A stretch of DNA of 38,818 bases from Verrucomicrobiota bacterium (GTDB lineage Bacteria; Verrucomicrobiota; Verrucomicrobiia; Verrucomicrobiales; Verrucomicrobiaceae). The notes beneath the pieces are model-generated. The model had not been told where the DNA came from. It searched no databases and saw nothing but the letters and a program-made list of their open reading frames with translations. The stretch spans positions 1 through 38,818 of the forward strand of contig VFKE01000186.1 of assembly GCA_009885695.1 (NCBI GenBank), given 5' to 3'. Every line of letters starts with the position of its first letter. The first letter of the stretch is position 1. The position numbers were made by a program, and so were the translations under genes. Below, piece by piece: positions 25,813-33,706 of the stretch.

Positions 25813-26403
25813 TCATTTTGCCTTCTCACTCTCCGTCCGGAGCATCACCTCGTTGCGCCGCAGGAAAGCCAGAGTCCACGGCGGGTCGAAATACCCATAC
25901 ACCGGCCCGGACAACGCCTTCAAATTCTCCCGCTCCAGCCACGACTTCAGTTGCGCCAGCGACTCCGCCTCGTTCTTCGAGTTCTGACCACCGCTAAAGC
26001 GCAGCACCGCGAACCGGCCCGCCGGCAACTCCCGCACCGTCACCGCGCCATCCGCCGGCTTGGGCACAGTCGACGTCTTCATTTTCTCCGGCAGCACAAA
26101 GGCCATCGTCGGCTTGGTGTCGCTGCCAGACATGAAGACCGGCGTGGTCATGGCGATCTTTTCCTTCCCTTCGTTCGCGCCGCCGATGAACCGGAACAAG
26201 CGCATGAAACTTCCATCGCTGCCCTTGGCATTGGCCATCGGCGTTTCCACCACCGTCAGCGCCGGATAATCTCGCAGTTCAAAATTCCCGTCCGAACGCA
26301 CCACCTTGTAAGGCGCAGACTCGTAACCCGCGCGCGAGGTCTGGCAACCCGTGAATATTAGAACCACGGCGAGAAGGAAAAGCGCAATCCACATATTTTT
26401 CAT
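25813..26403 (-). CDS. SOUL-family heme-binding lipoprotein
   Basis: The 196-aa product starts with a lipoprotein signal (MWIALFLLAVVLIFTGC) ending at Cys20, so the mature protein is probably lipid-anchored. The rest is a SOUL/HBP domain: YKVVRSDGNFELRDYPALTV, FMRLFRFIGGANEGKEKIAM followed by TTPVFM, MAFVLPEKM, FAVLRFSGGQN and YGYFDPPWTLAFLRRNEVML. SOUL proteins bind heme or tetrapyrroles; the role in bacteria is poorly known. It ends 22 bp from the right end of MITE copy A and is transcribed on its own. Confidence 0.9.
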   Translation of the reverse strand: MKNMWIALFLLAVVLIFTGCQTSRAGYESAPYKVVRSDGNFELRDYPALTVVETPMANAKGSDGSFMRLFRFIGGANEGKEKIAMTTPVFMSGSDTKPTMAFVLPEKMKTSTVPKPADGAVTVRELPAGRFAVLRFSGGQNSKNEAESLAQLKSWLERENLKALSGPVYGYFDPPWTLAFLRRNEVMLRTESEKAK

Positions 26404-26629
26404 CGCTCAGTGTATCTGCACAGACCGATTCTGCGAATCAAATTGTCCGTGCGGAAGCACCTCCGAATCCGCCGTGAGCGATGTTGAGAAAACCGAAATC
26501 CGGTTTGCCAAATACCGCCTAATGGCGACGCCATCCGGAGATGCGATACGCACGGAAAATTTTTGCTGGCGCGTCTCAGTCTCCTTGTTGCTGCGCCCAC
26601 GCCGCAACGTCTCGATAGCTAAGCGAACT

Positions 26630-29600
26630 TCATTGCCCGCGAAGGACGCTAAACTCTTGGAAAAACCGAACTGGGAGTGGGACAGCCAAACGCCAAACGA
26701 TGGACATGGGGCGATCTCCTTCCGCGCTCTCGCGAACGACTGGACCACAAGCACGATACGGTTCGCCTTTGCGCAGGCGAACAAAAAGTTGGAACGTCCA
26801 TCCGTTCTCGGGGCTTTCGAGGTAGCGAAGCCCGGCTGTCGTGTCTGGGCCTGCGGAGTTCTGCGTCTGCCAATGGAACCGCTCAGCACTGATCGCGTAG
26901 TCGTGAAATGCGATACGGTCGTGAAAGCCCGAGCTTTTGTCCAAGGTCGCGAACAGTAATTCCACGCGCCGCTCTGGCAATGGAAGCACGCCTGCTTGGA
27001 ATGGAATGCGTCGCTCTGCGGTCAGCCATCCAGCTGCCGTCAGGACTTCGCGGATCTCATAGGACGCGTGCAGGCAGAGCGGCAAATTCTCCAAGCCCGG
27101 GATGGGACGATGCCGGAGGGTTGAGCGCGACTGGAGAACACCAGCAAGTTCCCCGACCTCCTCGCGAATGACGGACGACTGAGTAAGCCGCATGTGGAAG
27201 TCCTCACCCGTCCCCGCCTGCCTGTGTTGGCCGTCGATTTGGTATGCCAGCATTTGCAGTCGCAGGCGCTCTGTCGGTGTAAGAGCCTGGGTCTCAAAAT
27301 CAGGCGCGACGACGCGCCGCAGTAGTTCGAGCTGTTCTGGATCATTCGTGTGAAGGAGGCCGGATAGTCTCCTCCCGAAGTATTCATCCTCCGCTTGCGG
27401 CGTGTCCTGCAGCAGACCCGCCTCGCGCTTCAATGCAGTCCAACCGCTCTTGCCGCTATCGCGATATATCTCGTCAAGCTCCAGGGCTTGCTCGCGAAGA
27501 AAATCTGCCAGCCGAATGTTTCCGCGACCGCGGAGAGCAACGTAGGCCTGTAACTCGGTGCGCAGTCGTCGCCAAGTCTGTTGCATCGCACTTCGCAGAC
27601 TCTGCAGCACTTGCTCGCGGGTGACCTTCTCAAGATGAATATGGCAACCCGGCGGCAGTGAACTGAATCCTTTCTCCACCGCGTCTACCAGTTCACCTCG
27701 CGACAGCCCTGTGATGCCTGAGAGCAGCCGATCAAATCGAAAATTGGTGCGGTGCCGGCCAACGAAATCCAAGACGAGGCAACTCTGCTTTCCGGTCTCC
27801 GGGGACAAACGCAGCCCGCGCCCGATTTGCTGTTGAAAGAGCACTGGGCTCTGCGTGGGCCGCAGGAGAAGCAGTGTGTCCACGCTCGGAAGGTCCACGC
27901 CCTCGTTGTAGAGGTCACACGTAACCAAGACGCAGAGTTCTCCGCTCGCCAGTCGCTCAGGCGCGCGCCGCCGTTCATCGGAATCCGTTTCGCCGACCAC
28001 GCAAAGCGCAGGCAACCCGGCGGCGTTGAATCTCTCCGCCATGAATTTGGCGTGTTCGACGCTCACGCAGAATGCGATCGCTCGGGACTTTCGCGGATCC
28101 CCGGTTAAGCGCGTCCACTCATGCACAACCATTCGGGCGCGCGCTGTATTTCCATCGACGATCTGCTTTAGACGTTCGATTTCGCCGGGGCCGTCCCACG
28201 GAACGTCGGAGAAATCCGTGTCGTCATCGCATCCGAAATATTCGAAAGGACTGAGCAGTTGCAGATCGAGGGCGTGCCACAGCCGAAGTTCAACCGCAGG
28301 CGATCCATCGGGCTTATTGTCGAAGTATGGAAAGATCGGCTTACCATCAGCGCGCTCGGGCGTCGCGGTGAGACCCAGAAGAATTTTCGGCTGAACCGAG
28401 GTGACGAACTCATGAAAGCTGTCCGCCGCAAGCCGATGGCACTCGTCCACGACGACGGTGTGCCAGTAATCCGCACCGAACCGTGCCACAAATTCCCGCG
28501 ACGTGACGCTCTGAATCGTCGCAAACAGGTGATCGAAGCTTTGCGGGTCAGCGCCGCCAGCGAGCAACTCGCCGAACGAATGATCACGAAGCACCTCGCG
28601 ATACGCGCGTCGGGCCTGCGTAAGAATTTCCAAGCGATGCGCGACGAAAAGCAAACGTGGACGCGACGTTCCCTGACACGAAGCGCGAAAATCGAACGCC
28701 GCGACAACCGTCTTTCCGGTTCCCGTCGCTGCAACCACGAGATTGCGCTGGCGGCCATGCTCTCGCTCGGTCGCTAACTGCTCCAGCATCTCCCGCTGAT
28801 AGTCCTTTGGAGTGAGATCGAAGAACGTCGTAGTAGCTGCCACGGCATCCCCCGCCTCCCGTTTTAGCGCACGCGTCAGTTCCTCGCGATGCCCGGCAAT
28901 GTTCGGATCGTATTGCTGAAACTCGCTGTCGTTCCACAGCGTCTCGAAATGGGCATTTGCGCGAGCGAATAGGTTCGCTTGACCTTGCTGCGTAAACTTC
29001 ACCGTCCATTCCAGTCCGCCAAGCAGGGCTGCTCCCGACAGATTTGCGCTTCCGACGTAGGCCGAACCGAAGCCAGTTGCGCGATGGAAAATCCAAGCCT
29101 TCGCATGCAGGCGAGTGCGGCGCCCATCGAGGGACACCTTCACTTCGCAGCCTGCGAGCTGTGCGAGGTCATCAAGCGCGGCTACCTCAGTCGCACCAAT
29201 GTATGTGGTCGTGAGCACGCGCAGCTTTGTCCGAGGATTTCCATTCGCGTCGGTTGCGGTCACGCTTTGGAGTAGATCGAAGAGCTTCCGCACGCCGGAC
29301 ACCGTGATGAAGCTCACAAGGATATCCACCCGATCACAACACGCGATCTCGTTACGCAACTCGGTCAAAAGTGAAGGTGATCCTTTTCCAGCCGTAAACA
29401 GCCATGGAATCGCCAAGCCAGTTTCCGGCGATGGCGTAGCGGGCTGGGTGCGATGCAGCGCACGGAGGATCTGCGCCGGCTCCGGAAATGGATCGAGATG
29501 CTCGGCCATTGCCGCCCCTTGCTGGCGAAGATGCACAATAAGCGAATTGATCAGAGCGACCTGCAAATGCGCACGGTCCCGCTCATCATTTCCCGCGATC

Positions 29601-29779
29601 GAATCCAACGCGCACGAAAGCTGTCTGCCCAGCGCTTCGACCAATCGCTCAGCAAGTTGATCATGACTGAGCGCCTCAACGGTTCGCCACGCAGGCTCTC
29701 CGAATTGCGCAAGCGCCTCGGCCAGCGAATTCGTCAGGAGCTGGTCGTAGAGACCTTCGGGAAGGCATTTCGGTGTCAC
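26630..29779 (-). CDS. SF2 helicase with N-terminal PLD domain and DUF3427-like C-terminus
   Basis: The 1049-aa protein has a phospholipase D-like domain (about 130-290; RLHAKAWIFHRATGFG with H225-x-K227, then YVGSANLSGAAL) and an SF2 helicase core (about 322-660; Walker A AATGTGKTVV at 350-359, DECH at 445-448, GLTATPERADG, QQQIGRGLRLSPE). The long C-terminal region corresponds to DUF3427. In the PLD motif the usual final Asp is His. Such proteins are thought to act on DNA, and relatives occur in defence islands; here it is beside dinD and toxin-antitoxin genes. The start is GTG at 29779, supported by AAAGGA about 8 bases upstream, one of the few clear ribosome sites in the window. Confidence 0.88.
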   Translation of the reverse strand: MTPKCLPEGLYDQLLTNSLAEALAQFGEPAWRTVEALSHDQLAERLVEALGRQLSCALDSIAGNDERDRAHLQVALINSLIVHLRQQGAAMAEHLDPFPEPAQILRALHRTQPATPSPETGLAIPWLFTAGKGSPSLLTELRNEIACCDRVDILVSFITVSGVRKLFDLLQSVTATDANGNPRTKLRVLTTTYIGATEVAALDDLAQLAGCEVKVSLDGRRTRLHAKAWIFHRATGFGSAYVGSANLSGAALLGGLEWTVKFTQQGQANLFARANAHFETLWNDSEFQQYDPNIAGHREELTRALKREAGDAVAATTTFFDLTPKDYQREMLEQLATEREHGRQRNLVVAATGTGKTVVAAFDFRASCQGTSRPRLLFVAHRLEILTQARRAYREVLRDHSFGELLAGGADPQSFDHLFATIQSVTSREFVARFGADYWHTVVVDECHRLAADSFHEFVTSVQPKILLGLTATPERADGKPIFPYFDNKPDGSPAVELRLWHALDLQLLSPFEYFGCDDDTDFSDVPWDGPGEIERLKQIVDGNTARARMVVHEWTRLTGDPRKSRAIAFCVSVEHAKFMAERFNAAGLPALCVVGETDSDERRRAPERLASGELCVLVTCDLYNEGVDLPSVDTLLLLRPTQSPVLFQQQIGRGLRLSPETGKQSCLVLDFVGRHRTNFRFDRLLSGITGLSRGELVDAVEKGFSSLPPGCHIHLEKVTREQVLQSLRSAMQQTWRRLRTELQAYVALRGRGNIRLADFLREQALELDEIYRDSGKSGWTALKREAGLLQDTPQAEDEYFGRRLSGLLHTNDPEQLELLRRVVAPDFETQALTPTERLRLQMLAYQIDGQHRQAGTGEDFHMRLTQSSVIREEVGELAGVLQSRSTLRHRPIPGLENLPLCLHASYEIREVLTAAGWLTAERRIPFQAGVLPLPERRVELLFATLDKSSGFHDRIAFHDYAISAERFHWQTQNSAGPDTTAGLRYLESPENGWTFQLFVRLRKGEPYRACGPVVRESAEGDRPMSIVWRLAVPLPVRFFQEFSVLRGQ

Positions 29780-29833
29780 GATATTAATCCTTTCGCTCGA
29801 CCGCGCCGCGGTGGATGGTGGCGATGTCGAGCA

Positions 29834-29962
29834 TTACTTCAGGCGTTTGGCGTTGTTGGCGGAAAGAAGAGTGCGCATCTGGGTGATGGCGATTTCGTTC
29901 AGCTTGAGGAGACGCTCCGACTGGGGCAGGCCTTGGCGGATGAGCACGGAGTTGAGGATCAT
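29834..29962 (-). CDS. Short ORF overlapping the dinD stop; C-terminal tail of an unknown protein
   Basis: An ATG overlapping the dinD TGA (ATGA at 29959-29962) opens a 42-residue frame: [20 protein letters not shown], then [20 protein letters not shown] and LK. Its last 15 residues ([16 protein letters not shown]) recur almost unchanged in a second copy just upstream of dinD (frame ending with TAA at 30819-30821, [16 protein letters not shown]). The frame is amphipathic-helical and uses ordinary codons. It may be a small dinD-coupled gene or the remaining end of a longer one. I cannot name the family. Confidence 0.45.
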   Translation of the reverse strand: MILNSVLIRQGLPQSERLLKLNEIAITQMRTLLSANNAKRLK

Positions 29963-30813
29963 GGCTGCTTGTTCTTCTTGAGCACGTCCGGCGTTTTAAG
30001 CGATTTCTTTTCCTCGCTGGTGAGGCGGCGTTCGACCCTTTTTACGTCCTCAGCGGGCGGCAGGGATTCCGGGCGGATGCCGCGTTCCAGCAACGTGCGC
30101 CGGACAGCATCATTGTTCGTAATGTGCTCGCGGGAGATCGCAGATTCGGTGCCCAAACGTTTTTCCCGTGAATTGAAAATGGTAATTTCAGCGGCGAAAT
30201 CTTTGGCTTTCAGAATGATGGTGGGCGCGAAATCAGCCAGCGGCCGGGTATCAGGAACCTTCCACTGGGCTTTCATGGCCTGAGTGGTTCTGCCGAATAG
30301 GGCCTGATCGCCCTTGCTACGGATAATGGCGAAGTTTTTGTTCCCTCCGGTCTGCTCAAAAATGATCTTGGAGAGATCTTTTTCAGTGGCTGAAAGTTTG
30401 CGACGAGCGGAGAGGCGTTCGGCTTCTTCCAAACGTTGCTGGATCAATTCCGCCCGGCGCGTCTGAACCGCGAAATAGGTCTGGGCAAAAGCGATTTCCG
30501 GCTTCTGCGAGTCGCCGTTCTGGGCGATGAGATAGCAGGCATACCGGGTGAGCATGATATCGTCAATCACGCGTTGGGAACCGGAGCCGAGATCGACCAT
30601 TTTGCTGACATCGGCAAAATGGTCCGACACCTGGTGACCAGAGATCTCGCAAGCGGTTCTGGCCTTAGAAATGGCATTCTGAAAATTGTCCCATTTCGCA
30701 TAGCCGAGCAGGTGTTGCAGGTCCCTTGCCAGCCAGTATTCGGTGCAATCCGCAGTCTGTTGAGCATGACCCTCGAAGGTGATGGTCAGGGTGATCACTT
30801 GGTCAGGTTTCAT
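29959..30813 (-). CDS. dinD: DNA damage-inducible protein D (DinD)
   Basis: The 284-aa product has an N-terminal Bro-N-like domain ([29 protein letters not shown]) and the DinD-specific central and C-terminal parts: [47 protein letters not shown] and [21 protein letters not shown]. coli DinD inhibits RecA filament activities after DNA damage; homologues are common inside type I restriction-modification operons, which matches the hsdM fragments found upstream. The gene lies between two 51-bp imperfect direct repeats (29834-29884 and 30819-30869). Confidence 0.92.
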   Translation of the reverse strand: MKPDQVITLTITFEGHAQQTADCTEYWLARDLQHLLGYAKWDNFQNAISKARTACEISGHQVSDHFADVSKMVDLGSGSQRVIDDIMLTRYACYLIAQNGDSQKPEIAFAQTYFAVQTRRAELIQQRLEEAERLSARRKLSATEKDLSKIIFEQTGGNKNFAIIRSKGDQALFGRTTQAMKAQWKVPDTRPLADFAPTIILKAKDFAAEITIFNSREKRLGTESAISREHITNNDAVRRTLLERGIRPESLPPAEDVKRVERRLTSEEKKSLKTPDVLKKNKQP

Positions 30814-30818
30814 AGCGG

Positions 30819-30869
30819 TTACTTCAGGCGTTTGACGTTATTGGATAAAAGGAGAGTGCGCATCTGGGT
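30819..30869. repeat. Direct repeat upstream of dinD (partner at 29834-29884)
   Basis: The 51-bp unit beginning TTACTTCAGGCGTTTGACG matches 29834-29884 (TTACTTCAGGCGTTTGGCG) at about 45 of 51 positions. On the minus strand both encode the same protein end, TQMRTLLxxNNxKRLK followed by TAA. Together they bracket dinD exactly, suggesting duplication of a gene end by insertion or unequal exchange. Confidence 0.75.
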
Positions 30870-31117
30870 TGTCGCGCAGAAACTGTATTTAGCGTCGGCG
30901 TTTTTGTTTTTCGCGAGGAACCAGCGGCAGGGCCGAAAGGCTGAGGGATGAAGTGGTAAGCGGGCGGATCGGCTTCATCATGCTCGGCAGATAGACCGAG
31001 AAATTCAAGTGAGTAGATGTCTTTGAAGAACTCCGCTGCCTGCGGGTGCAATTCTCTCAACACGGTTGAGAGTTTTGGCGGGTGGGGAATAGTGCGCTCG
31101 AAAAGTGCGGCGTCCAT
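30824..31117 (-). pseudogene. Fragment of a DUF1016 (YhcG) PD-(D/E)XK nuclease
   Basis: A 97-residue frame carries FERTIPHPPKLSTVLRELHP and AAEFFKDIYSLEFLGLSAEH plus DEADPP, which matches the segment before the nuclease core of DUF1016 proteins (typically LFERT...K.S.L...LHP.A...FKD.Y..EFL.L...H.E.DL). After DEADPP the similarity stops: the catalytic core is missing and the frame runs into the direct repeat near dinD. The upstream half of the gene is missing as well, replaced by an hsdM-like start (31119-31181). This is a decayed remnant. Confidence 0.6.
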
Positions 31118-31118
31118 C

Positions 31119-31181
31119 CTAAAGGCGTTTTTCGAGCGCTGCGTTGTCAGCGTCTTTTTCCATTGGTGCGATCCAGATCAT
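31119..31181 (-). pseudogene. HsdM N-terminal fragment, copy 1
   Basis: The frame MIWIAPMEKDADNAALEKRL ends in TAG. It matches the start of type I restriction-modification methylases (WIAPSEKD..NAALEKRLWDAADQF), with TAG where the conserved Trp codon TGG would be. Only about 20 codons remain, and the sequence then joins the DUF1016 fragment. The 49-bp core (31136-31184) is repeated at 31762-31810 with 45 identical positions, the two copies flanking the higBA remnant. Confidence 0.6.
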
Positions 31182-31193
31182 GAGGGGAAGCGG

Positions 31194-31490
31194 TCAAGCG
31201 TGGGCAAGTTCCTGCGCGAGCCGGATGCCGGCGATGAGCTTCCGGCGTTTCTTGGCGAGGGCTCGAAAATCACACTCCACCTGTATGCCGTGCCAGAACC
31301 CTTCTGACTGGCCGAAGAAGACACCAAAGCGAATGGACATGGCCGGAGTGATGGCGCGCTTTCCGAGGACGATCTCATTAATGGCGCGCGGCGGGACACC
31401 GATGGCGCGGGCCATGGCGTTCTGGGAAATCCCCATGGGCGTGAGATACTCCTCCAGCAGGATTTCTCCGGGTGTGATGGGCGGGTTCAT
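31194..31490 (-). CDS. higA: HigA-type antitoxin (XRE family)
   Basis: The 98-aa protein has the HigA layout: [20 protein letters not shown], an XRE helix-turn-helix ([20 protein letters not shown]), [20 protein letters not shown] and a short C-terminal helix. HigA neutralises the HigB mRNA interferase and represses the operon. The matching toxin gene upstream (31521-31760) is broken by a MITE, so this is an antitoxin without a functional toxin. An inverted repeat directly before the ATG (31494-31512) may be its operator. Confidence 0.93.
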   Translation of the reverse strand: MNPPITPGEILLEEYLTPMGISQNAMARAIGVPPRAINEIVLGKRAITPAMSIRFGVFFGQSEGFWHGIQVECDFRALAKKRRKLIAGIRLAQELAHA

Positions 31491-31493
31491 GGC

Positions 31494-31512
31494 TATAACG
31501 TATGGCGTTATA
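31494..31512. promoter_or_regulatory. Candidate HigA operator
   Basis: TATAACG (31494-31500) and CGTTATA (31506-31512) form a perfect 7-bp inverted repeat with a 5-base TATGG spacer, ending 4 bases upstream of the higA ATG. XRE antitoxins commonly bind such palindromes to repress their own gene. Usually the operator precedes higB; its place here may result from deletion of the 3' half of higB. Confidence 0.4.
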
Positions 31513-31520
31513 CAGAATGG

Positions 31521-31760
31521 TCAATTCATCTGAATACGTTTCCGCAAGGCGACGCGGGCGATGGCGCTAGAGCGATTTAATTAATTTCGTAGCCGCGTTC
31601 GTTAGAACGCGGGGAATATGCATGCTTCGTTGGCTGCCGTGATTTCTTCCCGCACTCTCACGAGATGCGGCTTCGTCTTTTTTGAAAATGCTCTAAATCG
31701 ACGGTTCTTCTCGTGCTCGAAGAGTTGCTGCGTATCGCGATCGGCAAAAGACTGGATCAT
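31521..31760 (-). pseudogene. higB: HigB toxin gene, interrupted by a MITE and truncated
   Basis: From ATG 31760 the frame reads MIQSFADRDTQQLFEHEKNR and RF, the start of a HigB/RelE-like toxin, then enters MITE copy B at 31695. Beyond the element (31567 to 31521) it resumes as AIARVALRKRIQMN and stop. Removing 31568-31693, which leaves one TA, gives NRRFSAIARVALRKRIQMN in a single frame, matching the HigB pattern (RRF..IARVALRKL..mN). About 55 C-terminal codons of a normal 92-aa HigB, including the catalytic region, are absent even after that repair, so the toxin has been lost twice over. Confidence 0.8.
31568..31695. mobile_element. MITE-like element, copy B (inserted in higB)
   Basis: It is bounded by TA at 31568-31569 and 31694-31695. 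The left end TAGAGCGATTTAATTAAT and right end TTTGAAAATGCTCTA are imperfect inverted repeats. The interior holds the GTAGCCGCG and CCCGCACTCTCACGAGATGC core also found at 33806-33950 and 6715-6803. It splits higB, and excision with one TA restores the frame, so TA is the duplicated target, as for IS630/Tc1-mariner elements. There is no coding capacity. Confidence 0.85.
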
Positions 31761-31807
31761 GGCGCGGCGTTGTCGGCGTCTTTTTCCGTTGGTGCGATCC
31801 AGAGCAT
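31757..31807 (-). pseudogene. HsdM N-terminal fragment, copy 2
   Basis: The frame MLWIAPTEKDADNAAP then stop carries the same HsdM start as copy 1 and is cut off after NAA by the start of higB (ATG at 31760 overlaps). The shared 49-bp repeat is 31762-31810. The remaining upstream stretch to hipA's end shows no further hsdM sequence. Confidence 0.55.
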
Positions 31808-31890
31808 GAGATCAGAAGGTGCTGCTAAGCCCTTGCGATGCAATTTTTTTCACCCTGAAGGCGATGGTCAGGCGGGAGCGCGGAGGAAAT

Positions 31891-31918
31891 GCGGAATGCG
31901 GAATGCGGAATGCCGAAT
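31891..31918. repeat. Heptanucleotide tandem repeat
   Basis: GCGGAAT is repeated three times (31891-31911) followed by a fourth variant unit GCCGAAT (31912-31918). It lies in a noncoding stretch between the hsdM fragment and a short ORF after hipA. The number of units could vary by slippage. Confidence 0.8.
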
Positions 31919-31946
31919 GACCTCATGTTTCACCTCTTTCACTTCG

Positions 31947-32093
31947 TTATACGGGCGGGATGTCGCCCGCCAGTTCGGCCTCGATCTCCTCGATGGTGGG
32001 CAGGTTCGTTTGCCGACGATCGGGAAGGAATTCCGGGTGGCTTATTTTTCCGCGAAAGACAGACGGTGTGTCTTTTGGATTTTGTTGCGCCAT
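31947..32093 (-). CDS. Possible short ORF or gene remnant overlapping the 3' end of hipA
   Basis: ATG 32093 opens a 48-residue frame that overlaps the hipA end by 52 bases and finishes with SHPEFLPDRRQTNLPTIEEI then EAELAGDIPPV. The last 25 codons have the G/C-rich third positions of real genes here, and the peptide is acidic. No family is recognised. It may be a small hipA-linked gene, or the tail of something displaced when hipBA arrived. Confidence 0.35.
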   Translation of the reverse strand: MAQQNPKDTPSVFRGKISHPEFLPDRRQTNLPTIEEIEAELAGDIPPV

Positions 32094-33346
32094 CCGTCCG
32101 GGAGCCGCGCCTCGACCGCAAACTCCGGCCAGCGCCGCACCGCCGCTTGCACTTCTTCGATGATCGTCGCGGCGCGACCCCGCTTCATGAGCGCCGCCTT
32201 CGCGCAAGCCGCGAAATCCTCCCGCGTGAAGCCGTCCCGTTTCCCGTTCAGCGTCATCTGGTGCGTGGCCGTCCAGGAGCCGGACGGATTGTAGCTGTAG
32301 GTCACGTCAAAGGCCGGCGCGAGCGACCACCCGCCCTGCTGGTTCATCAGGAAGGCGATGTTCTTCACATGGTCGTCCTGATTCCGCGCCACGATGTTGA
32401 AGACCATCCGCCGGAACTGCTCCTCCGCCGCCGCCATCGGCAACTTGAGCTGGCGGACCGTCATCAACGCCTGCTCGTAGGAGCAGGCGCCGGCCTGGTT
32501 GAAATCGAAATGCGCCAGCGCACCGAGCGACTGCATGTGCAGCTTCGCCCCGCCCGCGAGGCGATCAAAGCGGCGTGTCATGAAATGCCGCCGCCCGTTT
32601 TCCTCCAGCAACCGGCATTCGCTCATCGTGATGCCCGCAGCCTTCGCCATCAGGTGATAGGCATATTCGATCGCGCCGTAGCCCTTCGGATCTTCCAGTT
32701 CCTTGTCCTTGTTGCCCGCCACGCCGTCGAATTTCAGCAGCCAGTATTCGAAACCTTCGCCCGCCGCGATCTGTCCCGAGCGCACTTCGTTCGTCGCGCG
32801 ATTCCACGCGATCACCGCCTTGGCCCGCGCGCCGCCGGCCGACGTGCCCACGCTCAAAATATCGCGCAAGGCCTTCGCCTTTCCGGTCTCGTGGAAATGC
32901 CCCTGCAAATCGCCCCGATGCGTCAATACCTCGCCTGCCAGCCGCACCAGCGCGTCCACTTCGATCTTCGACGCCTTGCGCTGCTTCGGACCGAGCACCG
33001 GTGCGAACTCCAGCGCCCCCATGCCGCGCGTGCCCGTATAGCAGAGCCGCTCCACGGCATCAAAACTCTCCGGCGCCCGGCCCTGGGTGGCCAGCCACGC
33101 TTCGATCAGGGCGTTGCCGAACTTGTCCGGCAGCGAATCTGCCAGCAACCCCGGCAGACCGTGGAAGGTATTGCGCGGCAACGCGGGAAAATCATACACC
33201 CGCTCGCTCAACGGCATCGACAGCGTGGAAAGCTCGATCCCGCTGCGCGCAAACTCCGCGTCATACTGGAACGCCGCCACGTCGCGCCCTTCAGCGAGCG
33301 ACACCGCGCCGATGGTCCGGCCCCAGAGCTGCACCTTCGCGATCAT
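32042..33346 (-). CDS. hipA: HipA-type serine/threonine kinase toxin
   Basis: HipA proteins phosphorylate targets such as glutamyl-tRNA synthetase, halting growth. The 434-aa product has the HipA N-terminal domain (VQLWGRTIGAVSLAEGRDVA; FHGLPGLLADSLPDKFGNAL), the phosphorylation/ATP loop SVGTSAGGARAK (165-176), the catalytic N322-x-D324-x-H326-x-K328-N329 and the metal-binding Asp347 (LAPAFDVTYSY). All key residues are present, so it should be active. Its ATG overlaps the hipB stop (ATGA at 33343-33346), so the two are translated together with the antitoxin first. Confidence 0.94.
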   Translation of the reverse strand: MIAKVQLWGRTIGAVSLAEGRDVAAFQYDAEFARSGIELSTLSMPLSERVYDFPALPRNTFHGLPGLLADSLPDKFGNALIEAWLATQGRAPESFDAVERLCYTGTRGMGALEFAPVLGPKQRKASKIEVDALVRLAGEVLTHRGDLQGHFHETGKAKALRDILSVGTSAGGARAKAVIAWNRATNEVRSGQIAAGEGFEYWLLKFDGVAGNKDKELEDPKGYGAIEYAYHLMAKAAGITMSECRLLEENGRRHFMTRRFDRLAGGAKLHMQSLGALAHFDFNQAGACSYEQALMTVRQLKLPMAAAEEQFRRMVFNIVARNQDDHVKNIAFLMNQQGGWSLAPAFDVTYSYNPSGSWTATHQMTLNGKRDGFTREDFAACAKAALMKRGRAATIIEEVQAAVRRWPEFAVEARLPDGWRNKIQKTHRLSFAEK

Positions 33347-33696
33347 GCCGGCTCACCCCACGTCCATTTCTTTGGCTTCCCCTCCGCCGCCTTTTTCCCG
33401 TTGGCCCGCCGGCGCTTCCGACCTTGCTGCTTCAATTGCGCCATCGGGCTGGCCACTTCCTCGGGGATGAGCGTATCGAAGCGCTCCACCAGGCCCAACA
33501 CCCGGCAGACCCGCACCAAGCCCGACAACTGCGTCGCGGCCGCCCCCAATTCCAGCCGTTGCACTGTCCGCAAGCCGAGACCCGCCTGCTCCGCGAGTTG
33601 TTCCTGCGTCAGGTTTTTCGTCAGGCGCAGCTGGGCCAAGCGCCCGCCGATCAGTTTGAACAGCGCCTCATCGGTCATGCTGGATGCGATCTTCAT
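33343..33696 (-). CDS. hipB: HipB-type antitoxin (XRE family)
   Basis: The 117-aa protein has an XRE helix-turn-helix (LIGGRLAQLRLTKNLTQEQL, AEQAGLGLRTVQRLE) and then LVRVCRVLGLVERFDTLIPE. The C-terminal 35 residues are strongly basic (KQQGRKRRRANGKKAAEGKP), an extra feature that may bind DNA or HipA. ATG 33696 (MKIASS) is preferred to the in-frame TTG at 33705. The upstream region holds several CGCCA/TGGCG half-sites that fit autoregulation. Confidence 0.92.
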   Translation of the reverse strand: MKIASSMTDEALFKLIGGRLAQLRLTKNLTQEQLAEQAGLGLRTVQRLELGAAATQLSGLVRVCRVLGLVERFDTLIPEEVASPMAQLKQQGRKRRRANGKKAAEGKPKKWTWGEPA

Positions 33697-33706
33697 ACGA
33701 GCCAAA

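Noticed and set aside
31891..31918. Heptamer tandem repeat considered as a CRISPR remnant
   Set aside because: Units are 7 bp and directly adjacent without spacers, and no cas genes are nearby.
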